Source: Flavobacteriales bacterium
Lineage (GTDB): Bacteria > Bacteroidota > Bacteroidia > Flavobacteriales > TMED113
Assembly: GCA_002713285.1 (NCBI GenBank)
Contig: PAVX01000019.1
Coordinates: forward strand, 56,284 to 111,191
Direction: 5' to 3'
Length of the DNA stretch: 54,908 nt
Part shown: positions 39,405-48,061 of the stretch, one piece after another
How positions within the stretch are numbered: the stretch's first letter is position 1
Layout of the letters: each line of letters opens with the position of its first letter
Translations under genes and position numbers: made by a program
Notes under the pieces: generated by a model
Databases searched by the model: none
What the model was told of the DNA's origin: nothing
The model's input: the letters and a program-made list of their open reading frames with translations, nothing else

Positions 39405-40169
39405 ATGGAGGATTTAAAAAAAGATTTTGAAGAATTAGTAAGTGTTATGTTTGAATTAAGGGAAAAATGTCCATGGGATAAAAAACAAACATTACAATCT
39501 TTAAGATATTTAACTATTGAAGAGTGCTACGAATTATCAGATGCTATTTTGAATGAAGATTATGATGATATTAAAGAAGAATTAGGGGATATCTTGTTAC
39601 ATGTCATTTTTTATTCAGTACTTGCTCAAGAAAATAAAAAATTTCAATTATCAGATGTGATAAAAGGTCAAACAAAAAAGTTAATATATAGGCATCCACA
39701 TATATATTCAAACCTTAAGGTGAAAGATGAAAAAGAAGTTAAAAAAAATTGGGAACTATTAAAATTAAAAAAAAATAAAAATAAATCTGTACTTTCAGGT
39801 GTTCCTCAATCATTGCCTACAATGCTCAAAAGTTATCGTATCCAAGAAAAAGTGAAAGGTGTCGGTTTTGATTTTAAAAATAACTTAACTGCTTTTGATA
39901 AAATTTTAGAAGAAATTGAAGAATTTAAGTTAGAATTAGAAAATAATAATATTCAAAAGGCCGAGGAAGAATTTGGCGATATTTTATTTAGCCTTATTGG
40001 CTATGCACAACGCAATGGCATTAACTCACTGAATGCACTTGAAAAAACTAATAAAAAGTTTCTTAATCGATTTCATAAAATGGAAAAACTAATTAAGAAG
40101 AAAAATAAAAATATTTCTGATTATTCTATTGATCAACTAGATTTTTTGTGGAATAGTGTAAAGAAATAG
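39405..40169 (+). CDS. mazG: Nucleoside triphosphate pyrophosphohydrolase MazG
   Basis: 254-aa tandem-domain all-alpha NTP pyrophosphohydrolase that clears non-canonical or excess NTPs. N-terminal domain: CPWDKKQTLQSLRYLTIEECYEL and the EELGDILLHVIFYS metal helix (EExxD type). C-terminal domain: EEIEEFKLELE and AEEEFGDILFSLIGYA. Both metal-binding halves look intact. Last gene of the ruvX-def-mazG operon, and tail to tail with the small membrane protein. Confidence 0.94.
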   Translation: MEDLKKDFEELVSVMFELREKCPWDKKQTLQSLRYLTIEECYELSDAILNEDYDDIKEELGDILLHVIFYSVLAQENKKFQLSDVIKGQTKKLIYRHPHIYSNLKVKDEKEVKKNWELLKLKKNKNKSVLSGVPQSLPTMLKSYRIQEKVKGVGFDFKNNLTAFDKILEEIEEFKLELENNNIQKAEEEFGDILFSLIGYAQRNGINSLNALEKTNKKFLNRFHKMEKLIKKKNKNISDYSIDQLDFLWNSVKK

Positions 40170-40173
40170 TTTG

Positions 40174-40353
40174 CTATGAAATTAGTATAAGAAATACAAG
40201 TATTAAACCCATATAAAAAATCACAGGTAGTATTCTATAATTAAATTTAGTATATAATGACTGTTCTTTTTTATAACCCCAAAAACAAAATAATATATAT
40301 ATTAAGCTGCCGAATAAAGCAAATAACCAATGGCCAATTGTTATATCATCCAT
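40174..40353 (-). CDS. Small integral membrane protein (59 aa)
   Basis: A short frame from ATG at 40353 to TAG at 40174. It encodes MDDITIGHWLFALFGSLIYI followed by LFCFWGYKKEQ, a polar basic connector, then a second hydrophobic stretch (VIFYMGLILVFLILIS). Two membrane helices are likely, with the charged loop in the cytoplasm by the positive-inside rule. It begins 2 bp after the stop of the YceI-like lipoprotein gene, so the two are probably co-translated. Function unknown. It fills what would otherwise be a gap of about 190 bp. Confidence 0.7.
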   Translation of the reverse strand: MDDITIGHWLFALFGSLIYILFCFWGYKKEQSLYTKFNYRILPVIFYMGLILVFLILIS

Positions 40354-40355
40354 AT

Positions 40356-41006
40356 TTATTTTGTTATTGATAAAGGATTGAGTTTAATAATGAAGTCGTC
40401 ATGAATAAAATTGTCCCCAAGCTCAGGGAAAATTGTTTTTGACTTATATTTTATATCAAAAAGTGTCCTATCTATTTTTATTTCCGCTTTGTATTGATGT
40501 TTATTTATTTTAGAATATGGAAAATCAATTTGTTTTGATATACCTTTAATAGTTAGTGTACCATAAATTCTATCTGCATCAGCAGCTTTAATTATGAATG
40601 AAGCTGTTGGGTGTTTGTCTGTTCCAAAGAAGTCGTCATCTTTTAAATGTTCTTCTATTGATTGTTTTTTATTTCCATTTAAGTCAGTACAGTTAATACT
40701 ATTCATATCAATCATAAATTTTCCAGAAACAATTTCTCCATCTTTATTTAATATTAAGGCACCTTTTTCCATTTGTATATTACCGTTATGTGCTCCTGTT
40801 GTTTTTTTGCCATACCATTCAATTATGGTGTTTTTAGTATCTATATTAAATCTTCTCGTATTTTCTTTTGAGTATTTTTCTTGATTTGTATTTTCTTTTA
40901 ATTCCATTACATTTGATTGTTTATCAGATGTATTTTTATTTGCACACGAAAATATTAATATAATTGTTGTTAATAAAAAGCAACTTAATAAATGTATATT
41001 CTTCAT
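40356..41006 (-). CDS. YceI-like domain lipoprotein
   Basis: 216 aa. The N-terminus is a lipoprotein signal with lipobox IFSC (Cys near residue 21), then an Asn/Lys/Ser-rich linker and a YceI domain (about 52-214): FNIDTKNTIIEWYGKKTTGAHNG, GKFMIDMNSINCTDL, HPTASFIIKAA, GTLTIKGISKQIDFP. YceI proteins are lipocalin-like barrels that bind polyisoprenoids; the ligand here is unknown. Probably anchored in the outer membrane or inner-membrane periplasmic face. Co-directional with the 59-aa membrane protein. Confidence 0.88.
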   Translation of the reverse strand: MKNIHLLSCFLLTTIILIFSCANKNTSDKQSNVMELKENTNQEKYSKENTRRFNIDTKNTIIEWYGKKTTGAHNGNIQMEKGALILNKDGEIVSGKFMIDMNSINCTDLNGNKKQSIEEHLKDDDFFGTDKHPTASFIIKAADADRIYGTLTIKGISKQIDFPYSKINKHQYKAEIKIDRTLFDIKYKSKTIFPELGDNFIHDDFIIKLNPLSITK

Positions 41007-41026
41007 AGTTTTTTATTTTATTTGTT

Positions 41027-41061
41027 CAAATCTAAAGAAAAAAATCAAATGAAAAAACAAA
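41027..41061 (-). promoter_or_regulatory. Promoter of the YceI-like gene
   Basis: Perfect -7 box TAGATTTG (41034-41027, minus strand) with TTTG at 41061-41058, spacing 23 bp. The -7 box ends 20 bp before the ATG at 41006. It overlaps the region upstream of, and the start of, the rightward MazG-like gene (ATG 41049). Confidence 0.5.
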
Positions 41062-41429
41062 TTAACCATGTTTACAAATTCCATAAATCTTTTGGGATTA
41101 CAAATAATTATCAACCTACTTCCAAAGTAGATAAAAATATTTATCGTTTAAGACATCGTCTTATGTCAGAAGAAAATGAAGAATATCTAGAAGCATGTGA
41201 AAATGAAGATCTTGTTGAAATTGCAGATGCACTTGGAGATATGATGTATATTTTATGTGGGACCATTTTATCTCACGGCTTACAGGATAAAATTGAAGGT
41301 GTCTTTGAAGAAATCCAAAAAAGCAATATGTCTAAATTAGGTTCAAATGGAAATCCAATTTATAGAGAAGATGGTAAAATTATGAAGGGTCCAAACTATT
41401 TTAAGCCAAATATTAATAAATGTCTTTAG
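41049..41429 (+). CDS. MazG-like nucleoside triphosphate pyrophosphohydrolase family protein
   Basis: 126 aa from ATG at 41049 (MKKQINHVYKFHKSFGI). An open frame further upstream would overlap the divergent lipoprotein gene and adds no conserved residues. The all-alpha NTP-PPase metal pattern is visible: EENEEYLEACE, then VEIADALGDMMYILCGTI. The C-terminal SNMSKLGSNGNPIYREDGKIMKGPNYFKP is the signature of the single-domain group acting on modified nucleotides (first 20 residues of it shown in relatives). Substrate unknown. It is a second, unrelated-length MazG fold protein 0.9 kb from mazG. Confidence 0.82.
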   Translation: MKKQINHVYKFHKSFGITNNYQPTSKVDKNIYRLRHRLMSEENEEYLEACENEDLVEIADALGDMMYILCGTILSHGLQDKIEGVFEEIQKSNMSKLGSNGNPIYREDGKIMKGPNYFKPNINKCL

Positions 41430-41434
41430 AATAT

Positions 41435-42523
41435 TTATTTTAAATATCTAAAATCATGATTATTATTTATTTCTAATAAACTATTATAAATTAACCTTAT
41501 TACATTTTCCACATCTTTTTGTGCTACAGTTTCAACAGTTGTATGCATATATCTAAGAGGTAGTGATATTAATGCAGATGCAACTCCACCTGTATTAAAT
41601 GCAAATGCATCGGTATCTGTGCCAGTTAATCTAGAGGCAGCAGCTTTTTGAATATCAATTTTATTTCTTTTAGCAGTATTTATAATGAGTTTCAAAAGGT
41701 TATTTTGTACAGATGGTCCATATGTTAAAACAGGTCCTTTTTCCATTGAACAATCTCCTTCTTTAATTTTATTAATCATTGGTGTTTGTGTGTCATGAGT
41801 GACATCAGTGACAATTGCTACATTTGGTCTAATTGTTTCAGTAATCATTTGTGCACCTCTTAATCCAACTTCTTCTTGAACAGAATTTGTTATATATAAT
41901 CCAAATGGTAATTTTTTCTTATTTTCTTTAAGTAATCTTGCAACTTCAGCAATCATAAAGCCACCTATTCTATTGTCAAGAGCACGACCTACAAAAAATT
42001 TCTTATTCATAATCATAAAAGTATCTTTGTAAGTGATAACATTACCTACTTCAATACCTAATTCTTGAACTTCTTTTGCAGATCTAGCACCACAATCTAA
42101 GAAGATGTTTTCTAATTTAGGTGTTTCTTCTTTTCCACCTCTTCTTGTATGTATAGCTGGCCAGCCAAAAACTGCATCTATATTTCCTTTTTCACCATGG
42201 ATAGTTACTCTTTTTGATGGAGCAATTTGATGATCTGAACTCCCGTTCCTAATAACATAAATAAAACCATCCTTTGTAATATAATGAACAAACCATGAAA
42301 TTTCATCTGCATGAGCTTCAATAACAACTTTATATTTTTCTTTGGGATTAATTACTCCAACAACTGTTCCATATGTATCAACAATATGTGTGTCAATATA
42401 TGGTTTTAAATAGTCAAGCCATAATTTTTGTCCACTTGATTCGAATCCAGTCGGAGAAGGATTATTAATATATTTTTCTAAAAAATTTAATGAGTTTTTA
42501 TTTAAAATACTTTTTTTTGCCAT
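41435..42523 (-). CDS. M42 family metallopeptidase
   Basis: 362-aa dinuclear-zinc aminopeptidase of the glutamyl aminopeptidase/TET group, cytosolic. Metal and catalytic regions: VIEAHADEISWFV (His and Asp), DNRIGGFM, NSVQEEVGLRGA (catalytic and metal Glu) and TDVTHDT, with a final His in RYMHTTVE. The PDZ-like dimerisation insert lies around residues 70-165. It is the last gene of a leftward set, 12 bp after ferritin. Confidence 0.92.
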   Translation of the reverse strand: MAKKSILNKNSLNFLEKYINNPSPTGFESSGQKLWLDYLKPYIDTHIVDTYGTVVGVINPKEKYKVVIEAHADEISWFVHYITKDGFIYVIRNGSSDHQIAPSKRVTIHGEKGNIDAVFGWPAIHTRRGGKEETPKLENIFLDCGARSAKEVQELGIEVGNVITYKDTFMIMNKKFFVGRALDNRIGGFMIAEVARLLKENKKKLPFGLYITNSVQEEVGLRGAQMITETIRPNVAIVTDVTHDTQTPMINKIKEGDCSMEKGPVLTYGPSVQNNLLKLIINTAKRNKIDIQKAAASRLTGTDTDAFAFNTGGVASALISLPLRYMHTTVETVAQKDVENVIRLIYNSLLEINNNHDFRYLK

Positions 42524-42535
42524 GTTGATTCTATT

Positions 42536-43036
42536 TTAATTTTTTGCAGGATTCATATTTAAAATGTCACGATCAAATAAGTATAGTCCACCTTTGTCAT
42601 CTCCGATCAATTTAAGTTTGTCTAAAATATGTCTAGCTAAGGCTTCTTCTTCAATTTGTTCAGCAACATACCATTGCATAAAATTATGTGTTGTATAGTC
42701 TTTATCCTTTAGACAAATATCAACTACATGATTAATTTCTTTGCTCACCAAGACTTCATGATCTAGGAGGTCTTGAAAAACATGACTTAAACAGTCAAAT
42801 ACTTTTGGCGGTTTAGCTAATGAAGGTACAACTGCATGTCCACCTCGTTCATTTACATATTTAATTAATTTTAACATATGTTCTCTTTCTTCATCTGAGT
42901 GACGATAAAAAAAACTAGCAACACCTTCTAAACCTTTTGTTTCAGCCCAGGAAGCCATTGCTAAATAAAATTGTGATGCATTCGCTTCCAATTCTATTTG
43001 CTTGTTAAGAGCATTTTCTACTTTTTTTGTTAGCAT
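42536..43036 (-). CDS. ftnA: Non-heme ferritin
   Basis: Iron-storage protein, 166 aa, four-helix bundle forming a 24-mer. Ferroxidase-site residues are visible in IELEANASQFYLAM (Glu), SDEEREHMLKL (Glu and His) and EQIEEEALAR (Glu/Gln helix). Length and the C-terminal fifth helix match bacterial Ftn, with no heme-binding Met pattern of bacterioferritin. The gap to the upstream aminotransferase is 49 bp, so it may have its own promoter, although no TAnnTTTG box was found. Confidence 0.95.
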   Translation of the reverse strand: MLTKKVENALNKQIELEANASQFYLAMASWAETKGLEGVASFFYRHSDEEREHMLKLIKYVNERGGHAVVPSLAKPPKVFDCLSHVFQDLLDHEVLVSKEINHVVDICLKDKDYTTHNFMQWYVAEQIEEEALARHILDKLKLIGDDKGGLYLFDRDILNMNPAKN

Positions 43037-43085
43037 AATTATTTTTTTTGTTAATTTACAAAAAAAGAGATAATTAGTACGATGA

Positions 43086-44267
43086 TTATATATTGTCTAA
43101 AGTTTTTTTAATTATTTTACATGCTTTCATTATATCTTTATTTTTTATATTAAGAGGTGGAGATATCCTAATATTTTTTCTATTAAATAGAAAATAAAAT
43201 GTTATAATGCCTTTTTGTAATAATTTTCTCACAATTTTTTGACATATTTTTTCATTTTCAAATTCTAAAGCTATCATTAGGCCTACACCATGTATTTGTT
43301 TAATCCTTGGATGAATTAGGTTTGATATAAATAATTTTCTTTTATGATTAATTGAGGAAATGATTTTAGATTTTTTTAATTTATTAAAAGTAGCTAATGC
43401 AGCTGCACAACAAACTGGATGACCTCCAAAAGTAGTAATATGGCCAAGTTGTGGATCGTTACTCAAATAGTCCATATTTTTTTTTGAACTAACAAATGCT
43501 CCTATAGGCATTCCTCCTCCCATTCCTTTTGCAAGACATAAAATATCAGGGACGATATTAAATAATTCAAATCCAAACATTTTACCTGTTCTACCAAAGC
43601 CAGTTTGAATTTCATCAAAAATTAATTCAATTGAGTGTAGTGTACATTTTTTTCTAATTGTTTCGATCCATAATTGATCAGCACATAAAAAATTTGTACC
43701 ACCTTGAATAGGTTCAATTATAATAGCTGAAACATTATTATTTAAAATTTCTAAATCCTCTAAATTATTAAATCTAATATTTTTATGATTAGGTACTAAA
43801 GGTTGGAATTTTTCACTCATTTTTTTGTTTCCCGTTGCACTTAATGACCCGTGTGTACTTCCATGGTATGAATTAATACATGAAACAATAATTTTTCTTC
43901 CATTTTTTCGCTTTGCTAACTTTATAGCACCCTCTATTGCTTCAGTGCCAGAATTTACTAGATATGTGCACTCAAGCTCTATTGGTAGATATGCTGCTAA
44001 GGATTTTGACAATTGTAATGGTGTATCTTGGATAAATTCTCCATAAACCATTACATGAGTATGTTTTTTTAATTGCTTTGTGATTGCTTTCGTAATAGTT
44101 GGATCTGAATGTCCCAGTGTACAGCTTGAAACACCCGCAATTAAATCAATGTATTTTTTGTTATCCTTTGTGTAAATATAACTTCCTTCTGCTCTGTCAA
44201 TTTCTAATAAAAAAGGTGTTTGAGTAATTTGTGCTTGATATCTTAAAAAAGAGTCTTTTCTCCTCAT
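43086..44267 (-). CDS. Class III aminotransferase (acetylornithine/ornithine-type)
   Basis: 393-aa PLP enzyme of fold type I. Visible motifs: VNSGTEAIEGAIKLAKR, SYHGSTHGSLSATG, ELIFDEIQTGFGRTGKMFGFE (PLP ring Asp) and LAKGMGGGMPIGAFV containing the Schiff-base Lys, then TFGGHPVCCAAALAT. It belongs to the OAT/ArgD-like group conserved next to varied genes in Bacteroidota. The amino donor is not predictable. It lies 8 bp downstream of the transketolase C-terminal gene, and a true ornithine aminotransferase (rocD) lies 9 kb away. Confidence 0.87.
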   Translation of the reverse strand: MRRKDSFLRYQAQITQTPFLLEIDRAEGSYIYTKDNKKYIDLIAGVSSCTLGHSDPTITKAITKQLKKHTHVMVYGEFIQDTPLQLSKSLAAYLPIELECTYLVNSGTEAIEGAIKLAKRKNGRKIIVSCINSYHGSTHGSLSATGNKKMSEKFQPLVPNHKNIRFNNLEDLEILNNNVSAIIIEPIQGGTNFLCADQLWIETIRKKCTLHSIELIFDEIQTGFGRTGKMFGFELFNIVPDILCLAKGMGGGMPIGAFVSSKKNMDYLSNDPQLGHITTFGGHPVCCAAALATFNKLKKSKIISSINHKRKLFISNLIHPRIKQIHGVGLMIALEFENEKICQKIVRKLLQKGIITFYFLFNRKNIRISPPLNIKNKDIMKACKIIKKTLDNI

Positions 44268-44275
44268 TTTTTTAG

Positions 44276-45220
44276 TTAAAATGTTTTATTTAAAATTTTT
44301 AGAGTTTTATTGTAAATACTATCTCTATCAATTTTATATTTTTTCATTAAATCCATAGGTTTACCACTTTCCCCAAATGAATCATCTACACCGACAAAAT
44401 CTATAGGAACAGGATTGTTTTTAGCAGTTAATTGAGCTATACTTCCTCCTAATCCTCCAAGTATTTGATGTTCTTCAGCTATAATTGCACATTTAGTTTT
44501 CTGAATAGATTTTAATATTGTAATGTCATCTAAAGGTTTTATTGTAGTTATATTAATCACTTCCGCACTTATATTATTTTTTTTCAATTTTTTTTCAGCC
44601 TCTAATGCCTCCCACACTGTATGGCCTGTCGCAAAAATTGATACATCATGACCTTTTTTTAGAGTAATTGCTTCACCAATTTTAAATACTTCATTCTCAT
44701 TGGTAAAATTTGGAACTTTTGGTCTGCCAAATCTTAAATAAACTGGACCTTGATAATCTGCAATTGCAATTGTTGCATTTTTTGTTTGATTGAAATCACA
44801 TGTATTGATAACTGTCATTCCAGGTAGCATTTTCATTAAACCAATATCTTCTAGAATTTGATGAGTTGCTCCATCCTCACCTAGAGTAATTCCTGCGTGA
44901 GATGCACATATTTTAACATTTTTTCCTGAATATGCTATAGATTGACGTATTTGATCATATACTCTACCAGTAGAAAAATTTGCAAATGTACCTGTGAAAG
45001 GAATTTTATTTCCTATAGTCATACCAGCAGCTATACCCATCATATTAGCTTCCGCGATTCCAATTTGGAAAAAGCGGTTAGGGAATTCTTTCTCAAATGC
45101 ATCCATTTTTAAAGACCCAGTTAAATCGGCACACAGGGCGACAACATTTTTATTTTTTCTACCTAACTCCAATAAGCCTTCACCAAATCCCGATCTTGTA
45201 TCTTTTAATTCAAATTCCAT
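44276..45220 (-). CDS. Transketolase, C-terminal subunit
   Basis: 314-aa half of a split transketolase, covering the pyrimidine-binding and C-terminal domains. Motifs include GIAEANMMGIAAGMTIG (catalytic Glu that contacts TPP), SHAGITLGEDGATHQ and EEHQILGGLGGSIAQL. Together with the upstream gene it reconstitutes the enzyme of the non-oxidative pentose phosphate pathway; split forms are common in Bacteroidota and archaea. The gap to the N-terminal gene is 7 bp. The gene order rules out recent breakage, since each half has its own start. Confidence 0.92.
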   Translation of the reverse strand: MEFELKDTRSGFGEGLLELGRKNKNVVALCADLTGSLKMDAFEKEFPNRFFQIGIAEANMMGIAAGMTIGNKIPFTGTFANFSTGRVYDQIRQSIAYSGKNVKICASHAGITLGEDGATHQILEDIGLMKMLPGMTVINTCDFNQTKNATIAIADYQGPVYLRFGRPKVPNFTNENEVFKIGEAITLKKGHDVSIFATGHTVWEALEAEKKLKKNNISAEVINITTIKPLDDITILKSIQKTKCAIIAEEHQILGGLGGSIAQLTAKNNPVPIDFVGVDDSFGESGKPMDLMKKYKIDRDSIYNKTLKILNKTF

Positions 45221-45227
45221 AATATTT

Positions 45228-46073
45228 TCAATAATCGCCTAATGTTTCATTTAATTGATTTAATGCTATTTCTAATTGTTGATCATTTGGTGCAATACCA
45301 TGCCATTTATGAGATCCCATCATATAATCAACCCCATAGCCCATTTCCGTATTTAGTAATATACATACTGGTTTCTTATCAGAAGTTAAGTTTTTTGCTG
45401 ATTTTAAAATACTTAATACATCATCAATATTATTACCATTTTTAACTTCAAGAACATTCCATTCAAATGCAGTAAATTTCATCTTTAAATCCCCAAGACT
45501 CATTATCTCCTCAGTAGATCCACATATTTGTTGCCTGTTAACATCAATTGTTAGTATCAGATTGTTTACTTTTTTAGCACCCGCATACATTATTGCTTCC
45601 CAAATTTGACCTTCTTGTAATTCTCCATCACCACAAAGACAATATACAGTAGAATTATCAGAGTTTAATTTTTTTGTTAGTGCACTACCAATAGCGACTG
45701 ATGGTCCTTGTCCTAGTGACCCAGAAGCTATTCTGATTCCAGGTAGCTTTTCATGTGTAGTTGGATGTCCTTGAAGTCTACTATTAATGTGTCTAAATGT
45801 CTGTAGTTCATGGATTGGAAAATATCCTGATCTTGCTAGCACGCTATAAAACACCGGAGATATATGCCCATTTGAAAGGAAAAATATATCTTCATTTTCA
45901 CCATTCATATTAAATTTATTGTTGTGGTTCATAATGTCAAAGTAGAGTGAAACCAGGAATTCTACACAACCTAAAGATCCTCCAGGGTGCCCTGATTGAC
46001 ATCCGTGAACCATTCGGACAATATCACGTCTTACTTGGGAACATATTTCTTTTAATTCTTTTATTTTATTCAT
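45228..46073 (-). CDS. Transketolase, N-terminal subunit
   Basis: 281-aa half carrying the thiamine diphosphate domain. The TPP motif is GDGELQEGQIWEAI followed by DVNRQQ (GDG-N pattern), with HGCQSGHPGGSLGCVE (His contacts) at the N-terminus and RIASGSLGQGPSVAIG. Shares a transcript with the C-terminal subunit, a class III aminotransferase and possibly ferritin. Confidence 0.92.
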   Translation of the reverse strand: MNKIKELKEICSQVRRDIVRMVHGCQSGHPGGSLGCVEFLVSLYFDIMNHNNKFNMNGENEDIFFLSNGHISPVFYSVLARSGYFPIHELQTFRHINSRLQGHPTTHEKLPGIRIASGSLGQGPSVAIGSALTKKLNSDNSTVYCLCGDGELQEGQIWEAIMYAGAKKVNNLILTIDVNRQQICGSTEEIMSLGDLKMKFTAFEWNVLEVKNGNNIDDVLSILKSAKNLTSDKKPVCILLNTEMGYGVDYMMGSHKWHGIAPNDQQLEIALNQLNETLGDY

Positions 46074-46150
46074 AAGCTATTTTAAAAATAAATTAATTAT
46101 TATTAAGAAATTAGAATTGTTGAAAAGTATTCATAATTTTATTCATAATT

Positions 46151-46606
46151 ATGGTTAAAATATCTGTTTCATTTTTTTTTATAATCTCATTTGGTTTATT
46201 TTCTCAGACAAACTTATCTATCAAAAATACAGGTGTTAACATGACTGTAGCAATTTTAAATACTGATTCAACTGTTCAGCTTGGTGACACTATTATTGCA
46301 CTGTATAAAGTTGATGATTTAGAATATAACGAATCTGATCCTTATTCAAATCCAGATGATTATAAAATTGCAGGTTTAACTATTTGGAATGGTGAGAGAC
46401 TAGCAATTGCTTTGTGGGGCAATGATAACACCTCTGAAATGAAAGATGGTTTTTATAACAATGAGATTATACATTGGGCGATTATTCAAAATACTAAATA
46501 TATTCCAATTCAAGCAGTTTACAAATTAGGTAAAAATGTATGGGAACCTAATGGTATTTCAATTGTTGATTCTATAAGATTAGCTGGTTGGATAATTAAT
46601 AATTAA
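46151..46606 (+). CDS. Small secreted protein with single beta domain
   Basis: 151 aa with a signal peptide (MVKISVSFFFIISFGLFSQ). The mature part (TGVNMTVAILNTDSTVQLGDTI, then IAGLTIWNGERLAIALWGND and a GFYNNEIIHWAI strand) resembles a repeat unit found inside large flavobacterial T9SS proteins, here as a stand-alone copy without a sorting domain. Function unknown. Lies between the divergent transketolase unit and the opposing tRNA pair. Confidence 0.65.
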   Translation: MVKISVSFFFIISFGLFSQTNLSIKNTGVNMTVAILNTDSTVQLGDTIIALYKVDDLEYNESDPYSNPDDYKIAGLTIWNGERLAIALWGNDNTSEMKDGFYNNEIIHWAIIQNTKYIPIQAVYKLGKNVWEPNGISIVDSIRLAGWIINN

Positions 46607-46617
46607 GTTTTAAAGAG

Positions 46618-46701
46618 TGCCCAGAGCGGGAGTTGAACCCGCACACCCATAAGGACACATGGCCCTCAACCATGCCTGTCTACCAGTTCCAGCATCTGGG
46701 C
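46618..46701 (-). tRNA. tRNA-Leu (anticodon GAG)
   Basis: Class II tRNA with a long variable arm. The acceptor GCCCAGA pairs with TCTGGGC and the discriminator is A (complement of 46618). The anticodon stem CATGG/CCATG encloses TTGAGGG, anticodon GAG (complement of 46665-46667), reading CUC/CUU. CCA is not encoded. It lies 14 bp downstream of tRNA-Lys. Confidence 0.96.
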
Positions 46702-46715
46702 GATTTTAATCTATG

Positions 46716-46788
46716 TGACCTGGCTGGGGCTCGAACCCAGGACCCTCTCCTTAAAAGGGAGATGCTCTACCAACTGAGCTACCAGGTC
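46716..46788 (-). tRNA. tRNA-Lys (anticodon TTT)
   Basis: The acceptor GACCTGG pairs with CCAGGTC, discriminator A (complement of 46716). The anticodon stem TCTCC/GGAGA encloses CTTTTAA, anticodon TTT (complement of 46753-46755). T-loop TTCGAGC is intact and CCA is not encoded. The upstream -7 box suggests a transcript of its own with tRNA-Leu. Confidence 0.97.
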
Positions 46789-46801
46789 AATAGAATTGAT
46801 G

Positions 46802-46809
46802 CAAATATA
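46802..46809 (-). promoter_or_regulatory. -7 box (TATATTTG) of the tRNA-Lys/tRNA-Leu unit
   Basis: Perfect TAnnTTTG followed by C on the minus strand, ending 13 nt before the first base of tRNA-Lys, the distance expected for a stable-RNA promoter with a short 5' leader. No -33 TTTG is seen inside the end of the upstream acyltransferase gene. Confidence 0.6.
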
Positions 46810-46813
46810 TAAT

Positions 46814-47974
46814 TTATTTAATTATTGGATGGGGTTTAAATTCAGCTTTTTTGTCAAATAAGTATCTATATGTGGTTAATTTCTGATAAATATCACTTCC
46901 TAGAAAGTTTTCACATACTTTTATCATCTTTGGATTAAAATCGCCAATCCAGCTTTGGATTACTTTTGTGTAGCCGTCTTCAAGCATTTTGTCACTCGTA
47001 TATTTTGCTAAGGCAGATTCTAAGCCAAGTTTTTGAAATTTTGGAATTACTCCAAAAACTAAAGCAGCTACAGTATCAGATTTGTTAAAAGTTTTATGAA
47101 ATAAAAATTTTAATTTACCAACTGTATTTAAATTACCGTTAGTATATTTTAAATATTGATTTGCATCAGGAAGACCTATAAAAAAACAAATAGGAGTTTC
47201 TTTATAAAAACCAAACCAGATGAGTCTCTGATCAATTATTGCTTTCATTTTTCTAAACATTTTTTCTGCTTGCTCTTTTTTTAAGGGCTTGAAAGTATGG
47301 TGTGTCCCCCAAGCAGCATTATAAATTTCTACAAAATATTTTGCATATTTTTTAAAATCATAGTTTCTCATATGATCAATTGAAAAATCAGGTCTTGATT
47401 TTATTCTTTCAGCACGTTCATAAAACTTACTAGGATATGGTTCTCTTAAATCTTTACAATAAACATGTTGATTGTAATATACTTTAAATCCAAAATTCTC
47501 AAATAATTTTTTATAGTAAAATAAATGGTAGTTTTGTCCATATATTGTTTGTTTATCAAAACCTTCAACCATTAACCCCCAATATTTTTCTTTTTCCCCA
47601 AAATTAATTGGACCATCCATAGCATCTACATTTCTATCTTTTAACCAATTCACTGCTGTTTCAAATAGTATGTTTGCTGCCTTTTGATTATTTATACATT
47701 CAAAAAAACCAATACCCCCTGTCTTTATTGAATCATTGTCATTTTTTTTAGTGCTGTAAAAAACAGCTATTCTACCTATTGTTGAATTGTTTTTTTGTAA
47801 TATAAATCTATCAATAGAACCTTTTTTATGATAAGGGTTTTTATTTGGGTTAAAAACAGTTTCTACATCTTGTTTAATATGTGGAATCCAATTTTGGTCG
47901 TCTTTATATAAAGTATGAACTAGTTTATGAAATTCCTCAATATGAGAATTGTTTATTACTTTTATGATGTTCAT
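46814..47974 (-). CDS. YghO-like acyl-CoA N-acyltransferase (GNAT superfamily)
   Basis: 386 aa, no signal peptide. It resembles the E. coli YghO / Bacteroidota GNAT-like family: an N-terminal half with HTLYKDDQNWIPHIKQDVE and a GPINFGEKEKYWGLMVEGFD segment, and a C-terminal half with AALVFGVIPKFQKLGLESAL, the position of the acyl-CoA loop in GNAT folds. The canonical Q/RxxGxG/A is only loosely kept (KFQKLGLESA). Substrate and reaction are unknown. Just upstream of two tRNA genes on the same strand. Confidence 0.72.
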   Translation of the reverse strand: MNIIKVINNSHIEEFHKLVHTLYKDDQNWIPHIKQDVETVFNPNKNPYHKKGSIDRFILQKNNSTIGRIAVFYSTKKNDNDSIKTGGIGFFECINNQKAANILFETAVNWLKDRNVDAMDGPINFGEKEKYWGLMVEGFDKQTIYGQNYHLFYYKKLFENFGFKVYYNQHVYCKDLREPYPSKFYERAERIKSRPDFSIDHMRNYDFKKYAKYFVEIYNAAWGTHHTFKPLKKEQAEKMFRKMKAIIDQRLIWFGFYKETPICFFIGLPDANQYLKYTNGNLNTVGKLKFLFHKTFNKSDTVAALVFGVIPKFQKLGLESALAKYTSDKMLEDGYTKVIQSWIGDFNPKMIKVCENFLGSDIYQKLTTYRYLFDKKAEFKPHPIIK

Positions 47975-48061
47975 AATTATTTAAGTAGAATTAATTGATT
48001 CTGTGAAATTAATAATTATTAACTTGAAAACATATTATGATTTTAAAACAATTAGAGAATA

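Noticed and set aside
40992..41048. Longer N-terminus for the MazG-like protein
   Set aside because: It overlaps the divergent lipoprotein start and signal sequence and adds hydrophobic residues absent from the cytosolic family.
44276..46073. Transketolase gene split by frameshift
   Set aside because: Each half has its own start and stop, separated by 7 bp, and split transketolases are normal in Bacteroidota.
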